Shown: piece by piece, positions 1 to 9,453 of the stretch
Numbering within the stretch: position 1 is the stretch's first letter
Layout of the letters: each line of letters opens with the position of its first letter
Assembly (NCBI RefSeq): GCF_003478445.1
Contig: NZ_QUET01000031.1
Coordinates: 1-35,110, forward strand
Origin: Roseburia sp. AM59-24XD
Lineage (GTDB): Bacteria; Bacillota; Clostridia; Lachnospirales; Lachnospiraceae
Direction: 5' to 3'
Length of the DNA: 35,110 bases
Notes under the pieces: model-generated
Told to the model about the DNA's origin: nothing
What the model saw: the letters and a program-made list of their open reading frames with translations, nothing else
Databases searched by the model: none
Made by a program: the position numbers and the translations under genes

Positions 1-200
1 CAGAAATCCTACTGATCTGCGTCAATTTTTTAGTCACAGCTCACGGATAAATATGTTTTTCGAGGCAAAATGTCTCATTGATTTTTAGGACATAAGAAAT
101 ATTATGGGCATACATCAATTTGAGGTATGGGAAGTCTTAGTCATTAAAAAGTAGCAGTAACCTAACAGTTTCCCAAATTTGCAATAACAATACAAATTTA

Positions 201-229
201 TTGAAATAGAAATGATTTAGCATTATAAT
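201..229 (+). promoter_or_regulatory. Promoter of toxin-antitoxin operon
   Basis: TTGAAA at 201-206 and TATAAT at 224-229 are separated by exactly 17 nt, a near-consensus housekeeping sigma promoter. Transcription would begin near 236, so the in-frame ATG at 228 lies inside the -10 box. This favours the antitoxin start at 261. The upstream 1-200 holds no gene that I can see. Confidence 0.75.
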
Positions 230-260
230 GAAGAAAATAGATGGAAGCGAGGTGCTGAAT

Positions 261-548
261 ATGGCTAGTACAATTCAGGTCAGAGTAGACGATGAGTTAA
301 AGAGTAAATCAGATGCACTATTTAAGGATTTAGGAACAGATACAACAACCGCAATCAGAATGTTTTTAACCCAGGCAGTTGCGACAAATGGATTTCCTTT
401 TGAAATAAAAAGGCAGACAGAATCAAATTCATATGCACCTATGACGGAGGCAGAAATGCTTGCAAAATTGGAAAAGTCTAGAGAACAGGGGATGTTCAGA
501 GATGCAGATCTTGTGGTTTCTGATATGAGGATGAAGTATGGATTATAA
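261..548 (+). CDS. RelB/DinJ-family antitoxin
   Basis: Type II antitoxin that should bind and neutralise the toxin encoded immediately downstream and repress their shared promoter. The N-terminal part (STIQVRVDDELKSKSDALF) is the ribbon-helix-helix strand and first helix typical of RelB/DinJ. The following GTDTTTAIRMFLTQAV is the second helix. The C-terminal part is the expected toxin-wrapping tail. The start at 261 is chosen because GAGGTG precedes it and the upstream in-frame ATG at 228 overlaps the -10 box. It gives 95 residues, normal for the family. The end overlaps the toxin start by 11 nt, a common coupling in such pairs. Confidence 0.88.
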   Translation: MASTIQVRVDDELKSKSDALFKDLGTDTTTAIRMFLTQAVATNGFPFEIKRQTESNSYAPMTEAEMLAKLEKSREQGMFRDADLVVSDMRMKYGL

Positions 549-852
549 GATTGTTTTGATGAGGGATGCAGAGGAGGATCTTGATAGATTCATCACATAT
601 CTTTTGTTTGAAAAGAAAAGTGAGCAGGCTGCAAGAAATTTATTAAATGATTTCGAAGCAACAAAAACAAGTCTGTCAAATGTTGCTGGAAGTCTGAAAC
701 TTTGTGATAATCCCAAATTAAGAGCGTTAGGATATCGAAGAATTAATTTTTTATCGCATCGATATTTTATGCTTTATCGTATTGAAAACGATACTGTTTA
801 TGTGGATAATATTTTTCATGAATTGCAAGATTATGAAAATAAAATGAATTAA
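538..852 (+). CDS. RelE/ParE-family toxin
   Basis: Toxin partner of the RelB/DinJ-like antitoxin; 104 residues, typical size. The opening MDYKIVLMRDAEEDLDRFITYL is the strand-plus-helix start of the RelE/ParE fold. The late segment YRRINFLSHRYFMLYRIEND followed by DNIFHELQDY matches the family's core beta sheet and C-terminal strand. RelE members are ribosome-dependent mRNA interferases and ParE members poison gyrase; the sequence does not decide between them. The ATG lies inside the antitoxin's last codons, so translation is coupled. Confidence 0.87.
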   Translation: MDYKIVLMRDAEEDLDRFITYLLFEKKSEQAARNLLNDFEATKTSLSNVAGSLKLCDNPKLRALGYRRINFLSHRYFMLYRIENDTVYVDNIFHELQDYENKMN

Positions 853-872
853 ATACCGGAATATAAAATCCT

Positions 873-899
873 GCCCACTGGGGCTGTCTCTTATTTTTT
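873..899 (+). terminator. Possible terminator after toxin gene
   Basis: A short GCCC/GGGC hairpin (873-876 with 881-884) is followed by a T-rich stretch ending in TTTTTT. The stem is short, so this is a weak candidate. It is in the right place to end the toxin-antitoxin transcript before the convergent AraC gene. Confidence 0.35.
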
Positions 900-979
900 A
901 CATGATTTAGGGGTTAGCTTAGATGGGGAGGATTTTTTCTATAAGAAAAACATTCACTCAAAGAGCCTCTTTTATTGGT

Positions 980-1837
980 TCATTTTAAAAGTTTTCGATA
1001 TTCAGATGGTGAACAGCCTTTTTGTTTATGAAACAGTCGGCTAAAATACAGTGGGTTATCATAACCGACAATGCGTGCAATTTCATTTACGGCGTAATTT
1101 GTGGTTTCCAATAACATCTGGGAATTAGTGATTCGGATGGAGGTGATGAACTGCATAGGTGTTGTACCGGTAAAATTTTTGAAATTCCGAATAAACCAAC
1201 TGACACTCATTCCTCTGGAAATAGCATATTCTTCGATGTTGATATCACGGTTATAGTTTTCGTTAAAATAGGACGCTGCAGTGTCCATTTCATGATCGAG
1301 GTATTCGTTTTTTAGTACATGTTTACGAGTAAGCTCCCGGTGAAAAATGATCAGTAAATGGCGTAGCAGTAGTGTCAGCATTTCTTCGTAATCATCCTGA
1401 CATCTTTGCAATTCTAAAATAATGCGTTTAAAAATACGTTCGTATTCCAGAGATGTTCCAACATGGAAGATACGCTGGCCATTCGGGAAACCATAATTTC
1501 TTAAAATGTTCTTTACATCACTTCCGGTAAAATGCACCCAGTAAACTTCTGTTTTATCAATGCCATAGTATTCATATTTCTGGAATTCCTTGGGGCGGTA
1601 AAGTACTATGTTTCCTGCTGTAACGACAGTATCGTCATCTGCGTTGTCAAAATGAAAATGAGCTCGTCCGGCTGCTATATATATGATTTGAAAGTCAAGT
1701 CTTCCTCTGGGACGATAAGTTGGAAGCTTTGGGTGTGAGGATAGGCGATAGGTGCCACAGCTTCCTACAATAAGTGGTCGGCTTTTGTCTTTGAAGTCGA
1801 TAAGGGAGTGGTTGTGATAACCGGAATTTATATACAT
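980..1837 (-). CDS. AraC-family regulator of the lac/gal operon
   Basis: A 285-residue regulator with an N-terminal cupin-like sensor domain and a C-terminal double helix-turn-helix DNA-binding domain. The sensor part contains a PRGRLDFQIIYIAAGRA segment, typical of AraC sugar sensors. The C-terminal part contains INIEEYAISRGMSVSWFIRNF and the second-HTH signature ARIVGYDNPLYFSRLFHKQK plus the closing PSEYRK. It starts behind a strong AAGGAGGACTC site and is transcribed divergently from lacZ across a 363-nt region containing two matching 16-nt palindromes. By position and family it most likely activates lacZ and the following galactose genes in response to a sugar. The actual inducer is not visible. 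Confidence 0.9.
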   Translation of the reverse strand: MYINSGYHNHSLIDFKDKSRPLIVGSCGTYRLSSHPKLPTYRPRGRLDFQIIYIAAGRAHFHFDNADDDTVVTAGNIVLYRPKEFQKYEYYGIDKTEVYWVHFTGSDVKNILRNYGFPNGQRIFHVGTSLEYERIFKRIILELQRCQDDYEEMLTLLLRHLLIIFHRELTRKHVLKNEYLDHEMDTAASYFNENYNRDINIEEYAISRGMSVSWFIRNFKNFTGTTPMQFITSIRITNSQMLLETTNYAVNEIARIVGYDNPLYFSRLFHKQKGCSPSEYRKLLK

Positions 1838-1867
1838 TTTGAGTCCTCCTTTGGAAAGTGAAATGTC

Positions 1868-1883
1868 TGACTGTTAGCAGTCA
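1868..1883. promoter_or_regulatory. Palindromic operator candidate 1
   Basis: TGACTGTTAGCAGTCA, an inverted repeat TGACT-N6-AGTCA, lies between the AraC regulator and lacZ. The same architecture recurs at 1979-1994, 111 nt downstream. Likely a pair of regulator sites; the cognate protein is inferred only from position. Confidence 0.55.
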
Positions 1884-1978
1884 ATGGTGAACCGGAGTTA
1901 TAAAGTGAATGCCACCTCAAAATCCACGGTTTTTCGGTGAGAGCTACGCGCATATAGTTTTAACCCTTCCTAAATATC

Positions 1979-1994
1979 TGACTACAAGTAGTCA
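1979..1994. promoter_or_regulatory. Palindromic operator candidate 2
   Basis: TGACTACAAGTAGTCA, the second TGACT-N6-AGTCA palindrome in the divergent araC-lacZ region. The 111-nt spacing from the first corresponds to about 10.5 helical turns, compatible with looping. The rest of 1838-2200 contains only AT-rich promoter-like sequence and the lacZ ribosome binding site. Confidence 0.55.
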
Positions 1995-2200
1995 ATATTT
2001 GAGAAGAACTAAAACAGTATTTACTTTAGTGTATCATTTTGTGCATATTTTGTCCATTTCTGTTTATGGACATTTTCTTTGCAAAAATGTATGATGGTTT
2101 CAAGGTAATACAAGGACGGAAGATAATGAGACACAGAAGGTATTTTATTGATTGCCTAATGCGGTGAATAAAAAAATATATATTAAAGGAGGATTACACA

Positions 2201-5200
2201 ATGCTCGTACCACGCTTTTATGAAGATTTGAATGTTATGCACGACAAGACAATGCCGGCGAGAACATATTACATTCCGGCATCAGTTCGTATGAATGATT
2301 TAGTGGAGCATCGGGAAAGATCGGATCGTTTTCAGCTGTTAAACGGAGAGTGGAAGTTTCAGTATTATAACAGCATTTATGACGTAACGGAATCATTTTA
2401 TGAGAAAGGCTATGATGTTTCCGGGTTTGATCAGGTAACTGTTCCGGGTGTATGGCAGATGGATGGTTATGATACGCATCAGTACACGAATATTCGTTAT
2501 CCGTTTCCATTCGATCCACCATATGTGCCGCAGGATATTCCATGTGGAGCATATGTTCATAACTTTGAATATCACAGAGAAGAAAAGGCATCAAAAGCAT
2601 TTCTGAATTTTGAAGGTGTCGATAGCTGTTTTTATGTATGGGTAAATGGTGCTTATGCCGGATACAGTCAGGTGCCTCACGCTACCAGTGAATTTGATGT
2701 AACAGACTTGTTGAATGAAGGGGAAAATACATTAGCGGTTCTGGTGCTCAAATGGTGTGATGGATCGTATTTGGAGGATCAGGATAAGTTTCGGATGAGT
2801 GGCATTTTCAGAGATGTTTATTTGCTGAAAAGACCGGAAAAGACAATCAGAGATTATTACATTACGACAGATGTAGAAAAAGACAGCGTTGTTGTGAAAT
2901 TGGATATGCATTTTGCAGAACCAGTAGAAACGAAAGTTACTATAGAAGATAAATATGGAGCAGTCGTAGCAAGAGGGGAAACAGCAGAGAATGGTGTATT
3001 AGAACTGACCGTGTTAAATCCGGTTTTATGGAATGCGGAGAATCCTTATTTGTATCAGGTTATTTTGACAATGCCGGATGAAGTGATCGTTGATCGGATT
3101 GGTTTCCGGACGATTGAAATTAAGGACAAGGTTATTTATTTTAACGGAGAAAAGATTAAATTCCGTGGAGTCAACCGCCATGATTCTGATCCGGAGACAG
3201 GATTTGTGATCGATGTCCAGCAGATCAAAAAGGATTTAATGTTGATGAAGCAGCATAACTTTAACGCTATTCGTTCCAGTCATTATCCAAATGCACCATA
3301 TTTTTATCAGATGTGCGATGAATATGGATTTATGGTGATTGACGAGGCGGATATTGAGGCACATGGACCATTTATGCTGTATCGGAAGGAGGATACAGAC
3401 CAGAACCGTTTTCGCCGTTGGAATGAAAAGATTGCAGATGATCCGGCATGGGAAAAGGCAATTGTGGACCGTGTCCAGCTTATGGTACAGAGAGACAAAA
3501 ACCGTCCAAGCATTGTAATGTGGTCTATGGGAAATGAAAGTGCGTATGGATGTAATTTTGAAAAGGCGCTTGCATGGACAAAGAAGTTTGATCCGGACAG
3601 GATCACGCAGTACGAAAGTGCAAGATACCGTAATTATGATATTACCTATGATTATGACAATTTGGATCTTTACAGCCGGATGTATCCGTCACTGCAAGAG
3701 ATAGAGGATTATCTGAAAAATGACGGAAGCAAACCGTTTCTGCTGGTAGAATACTGCCATAGTATGGGAAATGGACCGGGAGATTTTGAAGATTATTTTC
3801 AGATGATTCATAAGGATGACCGGATGTGTGGCGGGTTTGTCTGGGAATGGTGTGATCATGCGATCGCACATGGAACGGCAGAAAATGGAAAGACCAGATA
3901 TTATTATGGAGGGGATCATGGAGAAACCATTCATGATGGCAATTTCTGTATGGACGGGCTGGTCTATCCGGATCGTACACCGCATACGGGACTGCTGGAA
4001 TATAAAAATGTCTATCGTCCGGTGAGAATCGTGTCTTATGACCAAGAAAACGGACAGATGGTTCTTCACAATTATATGGATTTTGATGATTTGAAGGATT
4101 ATGTGGATATTTTCTATGAAATGACACAGGATGGCTTGACTGTGGAAAAAGGAAAACTGGTAAATGTTGTTGCATTACCTCATAGTGATGCGGAAGTGGA
4201 GTTGAAGCTGCAGGTTCCAAATACCGGTAAGATTTATCTGAAGCTTATTTACCGGTTGAAAAAGGAAATGCCGTTGCTTGAACAGGGGTATGAATTAGGT
4301 TTTGATGAAATGAAGCTTGCAAATGAGGATGATAGAAACAGACAGGCTGTAAAGTGGCTGGAGCAGGAAAAAGTAATCGGAACCATTGCTGTTAAGGAAA
4401 ACGATAAGCAGATCGTATTACAGGCAAAGGATTTTACTTATGTTTTAGATAAGCGTACCGGATTGTTTGAGAACATGCAGTTTGCTGGAAGAAGTTATAT
4501 TAACCATCCAATGGAATTGAATATTTGGCGGGCTCCTACGGATAACGATATGTATATAAAACTGGAATGGAAAAAGGCACATTATGATGCTGCCTATACC
4601 AGAGCATACCGTATAGAGGTGCTTCAGAACAAGCACGGTGTGCTGATCATGGAGCATCTGGCAGTGGTAGCTGATACCGTACAAAAGATTTTGGATGTGG
4701 AAATGACATGGAAGATCAATGAAGACGGGAAAATAGAGGCGGTTATAGAGGCAGTAAAAGATAAAGAATTCCCGGATCTGCCAAGGTTTGGAATTCGAAT
4801 GTTTTTGAATAAGAAAATGGATGAGATTGCTTATTTTGGAATGGGACCACAGGAAAGCTACCGGGATAAACACCAGGCTTCCTGTCATGGATTGTTCCGT
4901 TCGAAGGTGGCTCAGATGCATGAAGATTATATTCGTCCACAGGAGAATGGAAGCCATTATGACTGTGATTATGTAGAGCTTACAAATGGTCAATGTGGAA
5001 TTGCAGCAGTTTCAAAGAATCCATTTTCGTTTAACGCTTCTGTTTATACACAGGAGGAGTTGGAACGGGTATCACACAATTATGAATTGAAAGAATCGGA
5101 TAGCACCGTATTCTGTATGGATTATGCAATGAATGGAATTGGTTCAAATAGCTGCGGACCGGATGTCATGGATAAATATCGGTTTGATGAGGAAGCATTT

Positions 5201-5239
5201 CAGTTTCAGTTTGAATTAATTCCGTTTGTAAAAGGATAA
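2201..5239 (+). CDS. lacZ: Beta-galactosidase, GH2 family
   Basis: Cytoplasmic glycoside hydrolase that splits lactose into glucose and galactose; 1012 residues, close to the E. coli LacZ length. The N-terminal jelly-roll is visible (LNGEWKFQYY, FEGVDSCFYVWVNG). The TIM barrel carries RGVNRHDSDPETG, the acid/base glutamate in WSMGNES (E about residue 446) and the nucleophile in LLVEYCHSMGN (E about 517). The C-terminal beta-sandwich small domain is present (WRAPTDND, FGMGPQESYRDK). No signal peptide, so the substrate must be imported, fitting the transporter gene immediately downstream. Start at 2201 follows AAAGGAGG at good spacing. It heads the lactose/galactose cluster and lies divergent to an AraC regulator. 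Confidence 0.96.
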   Translation: MLVPRFYEDLNVMHDKTMPARTYYIPASVRMNDLVEHRERSDRFQLLNGEWKFQYYNSIYDVTESFYEKGYDVSGFDQVTVPGVWQMDGYDTHQYTNIRYPFPFDPPYVPQDIPCGAYVHNFEYHREEKASKAFLNFEGVDSCFYVWVNGAYAGYSQVPHATSEFDVTDLLNEGENTLAVLVLKWCDGSYLEDQDKFRMSGIFRDVYLLKRPEKTIRDYYITTDVEKDSVVVKLDMHFAEPVETKVTIEDKYGAVVARGETAENGVLELTVLNPVLWNAENPYLYQVILTMPDEVIVDRIGFRTIEIKDKVIYFNGEKIKFRGVNRHDSDPETGFVIDVQQIKKDLMLMKQHNFNAIRSSHYPNAPYFYQMCDEYGFMVIDEADIEAHGPFMLYRKEDTDQNRFRRWNEKIADDPAWEKAIVDRVQLMVQRDKNRPSIVMWSMGNESAYGCNFEKALAWTKKFDPDRITQYESARYRNYDITYDYDNLDLYSRMYPSLQEIEDYLKNDGSKPFLLVEYCHSMGNGPGDFEDYFQMIHKDDRMCGGFVWEWCDHAIAHGTAENGKTRYYYGGDHGETIHDGNFCMDGLVYPDRTPHTGLLEYKNVYRPVRIVSYDQENGQMVLHNYMDFDDLKDYVDIFYEMTQDGLTVEKGKLVNVVALPHSDAEVELKLQVPNTGKIYLKLIYRLKKEMPLLEQGYELGFDEMKLANEDDRNRQAVKWLEQEKVIGTIAVKENDKQIVLQAKDFTYVLDKRTGLFENMQFAGRSYINHPMELNIWRAPTDNDMYIKLEWKKAHYDAAYTRAYRIEVLQNKHGVLIMEHLAVVADTVQKILDVEMTWKINEDGKIEAVIEAVKDKEFPDLPRFGIRMFLNKKMDEIAYFGMGPQESYRDKHQASCHGLFRSKVAQMHEDYIRPQENGSHYDCDYVELTNGQCGIAAVSKNPFSFNASVYTQEELERVSHNYELKESDSTVFCMDYAMNGIGSNSCGPDVMDKYRFDEEAFQFQFELIPFVKG

Positions 5240-5399
5240 TACAAGACACTTGATAACCAAAGCAAATTTCCAGAGAAGATGGAGAGTTTGTCCGGACAGT
5301 CAAAATTTTCTCTGGAAAATTGACAACAAACAATTAGAAAAGACAAAAACGATAGACTACAGGGGTTTCCAAATAACAAATAGTGAAGGAGCGATTCTT

Positions 5400-6782
5400 A
5401 TGGAGGAAAAGAAATACTTAAAATGGTACAACAAGATAGGATACGGATCTGGTGATATTGCGGGAAATGTAGTGTATGCATTCCTGACATCATTTGTGAT
5501 GGTATATTTGACAGATACGATTGGATTGGCATCCGGTATAGTGGGAACACTGATTGCCGTTTCCAAATTACTCGATGGATTTACAGACATCTTTTTTGGA
5601 TCAATGATTGATAAGACGCATAGTAAGATGGGAAAGGCAAGACCATGGATGCTGTATGGTTACATTGGTTGTGCGATCACATTGGTAGCCTGTTTTGCAG
5701 TTCCAACAAGTCTTGGCAGGACGGCACAGTATGCGTGGTTCTTTATTGCGTATACGCTGTTGAATGGTGTGTTTTATACGGCAAATAACATTGCTTATTC
5801 TGCTCTGACATCACTTGTTACCAAGAACAGTAAAGAGCGTGTGCAGATGGGTTCTTACCGTTTCATTTTTGCTTTTTCAACCAGTCTTCTGATTCAGGCA
5901 GTTACTGTTGGATTTGTTGCAAAATGTGGTGGAGATGCAGCCGCATGGCGTATGGTTGCAATTATTTATGCAGTGATCGGATTGGTTGTGAATACTATTT
6001 CCGCATTATCTGTCAAAGAACTTCCGGAAGAGGAATTAAATGAAGGAGACACAACAGGTGAAGAGGAAAAATATGGGCTGGTTCAGGCATTCAAGCTGCT
6101 GGTAAAGAATAAATTTTATCTGATGATCTGTGGTACTTATATTTTACAGCAGTTATATAGTGCAATGATCGGTGCCGGTATTTATTATATGACCTGGGTT
6201 TTGAAAAACAAAAATCTGTTTGGACAATTTGCCTGGGCGGTAAACATTCCTCTTATCATTGCATTAATTTTTACCCCAACGCTGGTTGGCAAATGGAAGG
6301 GTATGTATAAGCTGAACTTGAGAGGTTACATCCTTGCTGTGATTGGCAGAGCTCTTGTTGTTGTTGCCGGATATATGGGAAGTATTCCTTTGATGATGGC
6401 ATTTACAGCATTAGCAGCATTAGGACAGGGACCTTGGCAGGGAGACATGAATGCAGTGATCGCATCTTGTTCCGAGTATACATACCTGACACAGGGAAAG
6501 CGTGTGGATGGTACGATGTATTCCTGTACTTCACTTGGCGTTAAGATTGGCGGAGGTATTGGAACAGCAGTTGTAGGATGGCTCTTAGAACTTAGCGGAT
6601 ATGTAGGAACTCATGCTGTGCAGCCACAGTCTGCACTGAATATGATGCAGTTTATGTATCTCTGGCTGCCGCTGATCTTTGATGTGCTTATTATGTTTAT
6701 TCTTTCCAGAATGAATGTAGAAGAGACAAATGCAAAGATCAAAAAAGAAAAAGGAATTACAGTAGAAGCTGCTCAGCAGTAA
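5400..6782 (+). CDS. GPH-family sugar:cation symporter (lactose/galactoside)
   Basis: Inner-membrane sugar symporter of the glycoside-pentoside-hexuronide family within the major facilitator superfamily. From the chosen start it is 460 residues with about 12 hydrophobic segments. The family's first-helix signature is clear: KIGYGSGDIAGNVVYAF, then LDGFTDIFFGSMIDKTHSKMGKARPWML, where the conserved Asp and Arg/Lys residues couple the cation. An in-frame ATG at 5250 would add 50 polar residues that do not look like the family. ATG 5400 has AAGGAG just upstream and starts right before the first helix. Position between lacZ and galE makes lactose or a galactoside the likely substrate. It lacks the PTS IIA-like tail of streptococcal LacS. 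Confidence 0.9.
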   Translation: MEEKKYLKWYNKIGYGSGDIAGNVVYAFLTSFVMVYLTDTIGLASGIVGTLIAVSKLLDGFTDIFFGSMIDKTHSKMGKARPWMLYGYIGCAITLVACFAVPTSLGRTAQYAWFFIAYTLLNGVFYTANNIAYSALTSLVTKNSKERVQMGSYRFIFAFSTSLLIQAVTVGFVAKCGGDAAAWRMVAIIYAVIGLVVNTISALSVKELPEEELNEGDTTGEEEKYGLVQAFKLLVKNKFYLMICGTYILQQLYSAMIGAGIYYMTWVLKNKNLFGQFAWAVNIPLIIALIFTPTLVGKWKGMYKLNLRGYILAVIGRALVVVAGYMGSIPLMMAFTALAALGQGPWQGDMNAVIASCSEYTYLTQGKRVDGTMYSCTSLGVKIGGGIGTAVVGWLLELSGYVGTHAVQPQSALNMMQFMYLWLPLIFDVLIMFILSRMNVEETNAKIKKEKGITVEAAQQ

Positions 6783-6804
6783 TGAGCAGAAATTGGTAAC
6801 AGGA

Positions 6805-6848
6805 AAGCATTGTCTTAATTGAATAAACAATTACAGGCAATGCTTTTT
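6805..6848 (+). terminator. Intrinsic terminator/attenuator between symporter and galE
   Basis: AAGCATTG (6805-6812) pairs with CAATGCTT (6838-6845), with an inner TAATTG/CAATTA stem, followed by a T run. It may separate or dampen transcription into galE, which has its own strong RBS 16 nt later. Confidence 0.7.
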
Positions 6849-6875
6849 GTTCCGTAAAGAAAAGGAGGAATGGTT

Positions 6876-7871
6876 ATGGGTAGCATTTTAGTATTAGGTG
6901 GAGCTGGATATATAGGTTCCCACACAGTTTATGAATTGATCGAAGCAGGAAATGATGTAGTAGTTGTAGATAATCTTGAGACGGGATTTCGTGCAGCGGT
7001 TCATCCGGAGGCTAAGTTCTATGAGGGGGACATCCGAAATCGCACTTTTATAGATTCCGTGTTTGATAAAGAAAATATAGATGGAGTTATCCACTTTGCG
7101 GCAAATTCGCAGGTGGGTGAAAGCATGATAAAGCCGCTGAAATATTATAATAACAATCTGTGTGGTACGGAGATACTGCTTGAGAGTATGGTTGCATATG
7201 GCGTGGACAAGATTGTATTTTCTTCTACGGCAGCAACTTATGGAGAACCGGAACGCATTCCGATTATGGAGACAGACCGTACTCTTCCGACAAATTGTTA
7301 CGGCGAAACAAAGCTGTCTATGGAAAAAATGTTCAAATGGACAGCATCTGCACATGATCTTAGATATGTTTCTTTGAGATATTTTAATGCCTGTGGTGCT
7401 CATCCAAATGGAAAGATAGGAGAAGCACATAATCCGGAAACGCATCTTATTCCTTTGATTCTGCAGGTGCCGAACGGAAAGAGAGAGTATATTTCCATCT
7501 TTGGAAACGATTATGATACGAAAGATGGTACTTGTGTCAGAGATTATATTCATGTAAATGATCTGGCGCAGGCACACATTCTTGCTATGAAATATCTTCG
7601 TGATGGAAATGACAGCAATATATTCAATCTTGGTAATGGAGTGGGATTTACTGTAAAAGAGGTTGTAGAAACTGCAAGAAAAGTAACTGGTCATCCGATT
7701 CCGGCAAAAGAAGAACCTCGTCGGTCAGGAGATCCATCTATGCTGATCGCTTCCAGTGCGAAAGCAAAGGAAGTGTTGGGATGGAATCCACAATATGCAG
7801 ATTTGGAAACAATTATAGATACAGCATGGAACTGGCATAAAAATCATCCCAATGGATACCAGAATGTGTAA
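6876..7871 (+). CDS. galE: UDP-glucose 4-epimerase
   Basis: Interconverts UDP-galactose and UDP-glucose in the Leloir pathway, using bound NAD. Short-chain dehydrogenase fold: the Rossmann motif GGAGYIGSH is at residues 8-16 and the catalytic YGETK (Tyr and Lys about residues 142 and 146) follows the SSTAATYGEP serine motif. The substrate-binding LRYFNACGAHP and VRDYIHVNDLA motifs are intact. Length about 331 residues is normal. ATG 6876 is preferred over 6870 because the GGAGG site ends only 1 nt before 6870 but 7 nt before 6876. It is followed 14 nt later by galT. Confidence 0.95.
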   Translation: MGSILVLGGAGYIGSHTVYELIEAGNDVVVVDNLETGFRAAVHPEAKFYEGDIRNRTFIDSVFDKENIDGVIHFAANSQVGESMIKPLKYYNNNLCGTEILLESMVAYGVDKIVFSSTAATYGEPERIPIMETDRTLPTNCYGETKLSMEKMFKWTASAHDLRYVSLRYFNACGAHPNGKIGEAHNPETHLIPLILQVPNGKREYISIFGNDYDTKDGTCVRDYIHVNDLAQAHILAMKYLRDGNDSNIFNLGNGVGFTVKEVVETARKVTGHPIPAKEEPRRSGDPSMLIASSAKAKEVLGWNPQYADLETIIDTAWNWHKNHPNGYQNV

Positions 7872-7885
7872 AGGGGGGAAGTACC

Positions 7886-9376
7886 ATGATAAATGAGTGT
7901 ATCAATGAACTTGTTGCGTATGGATTAAAGAGGGGCTTAGTTGATCCTGCAGATGAAGTATATGTAACGAACCGTTTATTGGAACTGTTCCGTTTAACGG
8001 AACACGATGGAGTGGTAGAACAGGTTCAGCCGAGAAAACTGTCACAGATTTTAAATGATATGTTGGAATACGCATACCAACAGGGGATGCTGGAAGAACA
8101 GACAGTCACAGAAAAAGATCTGTTTGATACAAAGATTATGGGAGAATTAACGCCTCCACCATCGGTAGTCCGCAGGCAGTTTTTTGAAAAGTATAATATT
8201 TCACCAAAAACTGCCACAGATTTTTATTATCAATTTAGCCAGGCAACAAATTACATTAGAACCGACCGGATCGCAAAAGACGAAAAATGGGCGGCAGATA
8301 CAGAATTTGGAGAAATAGACATAACCATCAATCTTTCAAAACCGGAAAAAGATCCTCGTGATATTGCAAAGGCGGGAAAGGCAAAAAAGTCAGGTTATCC
8401 AAGCTGTCTGCTGTGTAAAGAAAATGAGGGGTATGCGGGACATCTTTCTCACCCGGCAAGGCAGAATCATCGGATTATACCAATCACTTTATGTGGAGAA
8501 AAATACAATCTGCAGTATTCACCGTATGTATATTATAACGAACACTGCATTATCTTTAATGATAAGCATATTCCAATGAAAATTGATAAAGCGGTTTTTG
8601 CCAAATTGTTGGATTTTGTGCGGCAGTTTCCACATTATACGGCAGGATCGAATGCAGATCTCCCGATAGTAGGTGGTTCTATACTGAGCCATGATCATTT
8701 TCAAGGAGGCGGATATGAATTTGCAATGGCAAAGGCTCCTTATGAGATGGAATTTTCATTAAAACAATTTCTGGACATTCATGCAGGAATTGTAAAATGG
8801 CCTATGTCTGTGATTCGCCTGCAGGGAGAAAATACCGAATCAATAGTGAAGGCAGTAGATCATATCTTGATGCTTTGGCGCAGATATACCGATGAGAAAG
8901 CGTTTATTTTCAGCGAAACCAATGGAGTACCACATAACACGATCACACCGATTGCGAGAAAAAAGGGCAACCTATTTGAGTTAGATCTGGTACTGCGAAA
9001 CAATATTACGACAGAGGAGTTCCCAATGGGTGTATATCATCCGCATCCGGAATACCATCATATCAAAAAAGAAAATATTGGCTTGATTGAGGTGATGGGC
9101 TTAGCGGTTCTTCCTGCCAGACTGCAAAAAGAAATGGCAGAGCTGGAACGCAGAATATTGAATAAGGAGAATCTGTGGGAAAGCGATTTGACAAAATTAC
9201 ATGCAGAGTGGGCAGAGAAATGGATGCCAAACTATGAAATCACAGACGACAATATTCATGCAATCGTGCAAAAGGAAATAGGAATTGTTTTTGCAAAAGT
9301 TTTGGAATGTGCAGGTGTTTATAAGAGAACACCGGAAGGAAAGGCAGCTTTTCAGCGATTTTTGGACTGCATATAA
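7886..9376 (+). CDS. galT: Galactose-1-phosphate uridylyltransferase, class II
   Basis: Transfers UMP from UDP-glucose to galactose-1-phosphate. At 496 residues it belongs to the long Firmicutes GalT class rather than the ~350-residue E. coli class. The conserved segments GYAGHLSHPARQNHRIIP, YVYYNEHCIIF and the histidine motif GGSILSHDHFQGG (about residue 268) are present, as are ETNGVPHNTITPIAR and MGVYHPHPEYHH. It sits behind GGGGGGAAGT and shares the operon with galE. Galactokinase, needed to make its substrate, is not in this window and must be elsewhere. Confidence 0.95.
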   Translation: MINECINELVAYGLKRGLVDPADEVYVTNRLLELFRLTEHDGVVEQVQPRKLSQILNDMLEYAYQQGMLEEQTVTEKDLFDTKIMGELTPPPSVVRRQFFEKYNISPKTATDFYYQFSQATNYIRTDRIAKDEKWAADTEFGEIDITINLSKPEKDPRDIAKAGKAKKSGYPSCLLCKENEGYAGHLSHPARQNHRIIPITLCGEKYNLQYSPYVYYNEHCIIFNDKHIPMKIDKAVFAKLLDFVRQFPHYTAGSNADLPIVGGSILSHDHFQGGGYEFAMAKAPYEMEFSLKQFLDIHAGIVKWPMSVIRLQGENTESIVKAVDHILMLWRRYTDEKAFIFSETNGVPHNTITPIARKKGNLFELDLVLRNNITTEEFPMGVYHPHPEYHHIKKENIGLIEVMGLAVLPARLQKEMAELERRILNKENLWESDLTKLHAEWAEKWMPNYEITDDNIHAIVQKEIGIVFAKVLECAGVYKRTPEGKAAFQRFLDCI

Positions 9377-9382
9377 AAAAAG

Positions 9383-9415
9383 GACCATTTCACATTTGTG
9401 AAGTGGTCTGCTTTT
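9383..9415. terminator. Bidirectional terminator after galT
   Basis: GACCATTTCAC (9383-9393) pairs with GTGAAGTGGTC (9398-9408) with one wobble. CTTTTT follows on the plus strand and a run of T follows on the minus strand. It can end both the gal operon and the convergent small gene at 9454-9531. Confidence 0.85.
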
Positions 9416-9453
9416 TCAGTATTCAGTTTTCACAAATAGTCCTTTTAGCCGGA

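Noticed and set aside
2105..2200. Specific lacZ promoter
   Set aside because: Several AT-rich -10-like words are present but no convincing -35/-10 pair, so none is annotated.
3307..4220. Long minus-strand ORFs within lacZ
   Set aside because: Shadows of the GH2 coding frame with no RBS and unnatural composition (His/Ile/Ser rich).
6894..7694. 266-aa minus-strand ORF antisense to galE
   Set aside because: Fully inside galE, which has all catalytic motifs; composition is that of a reverse-frame shadow.
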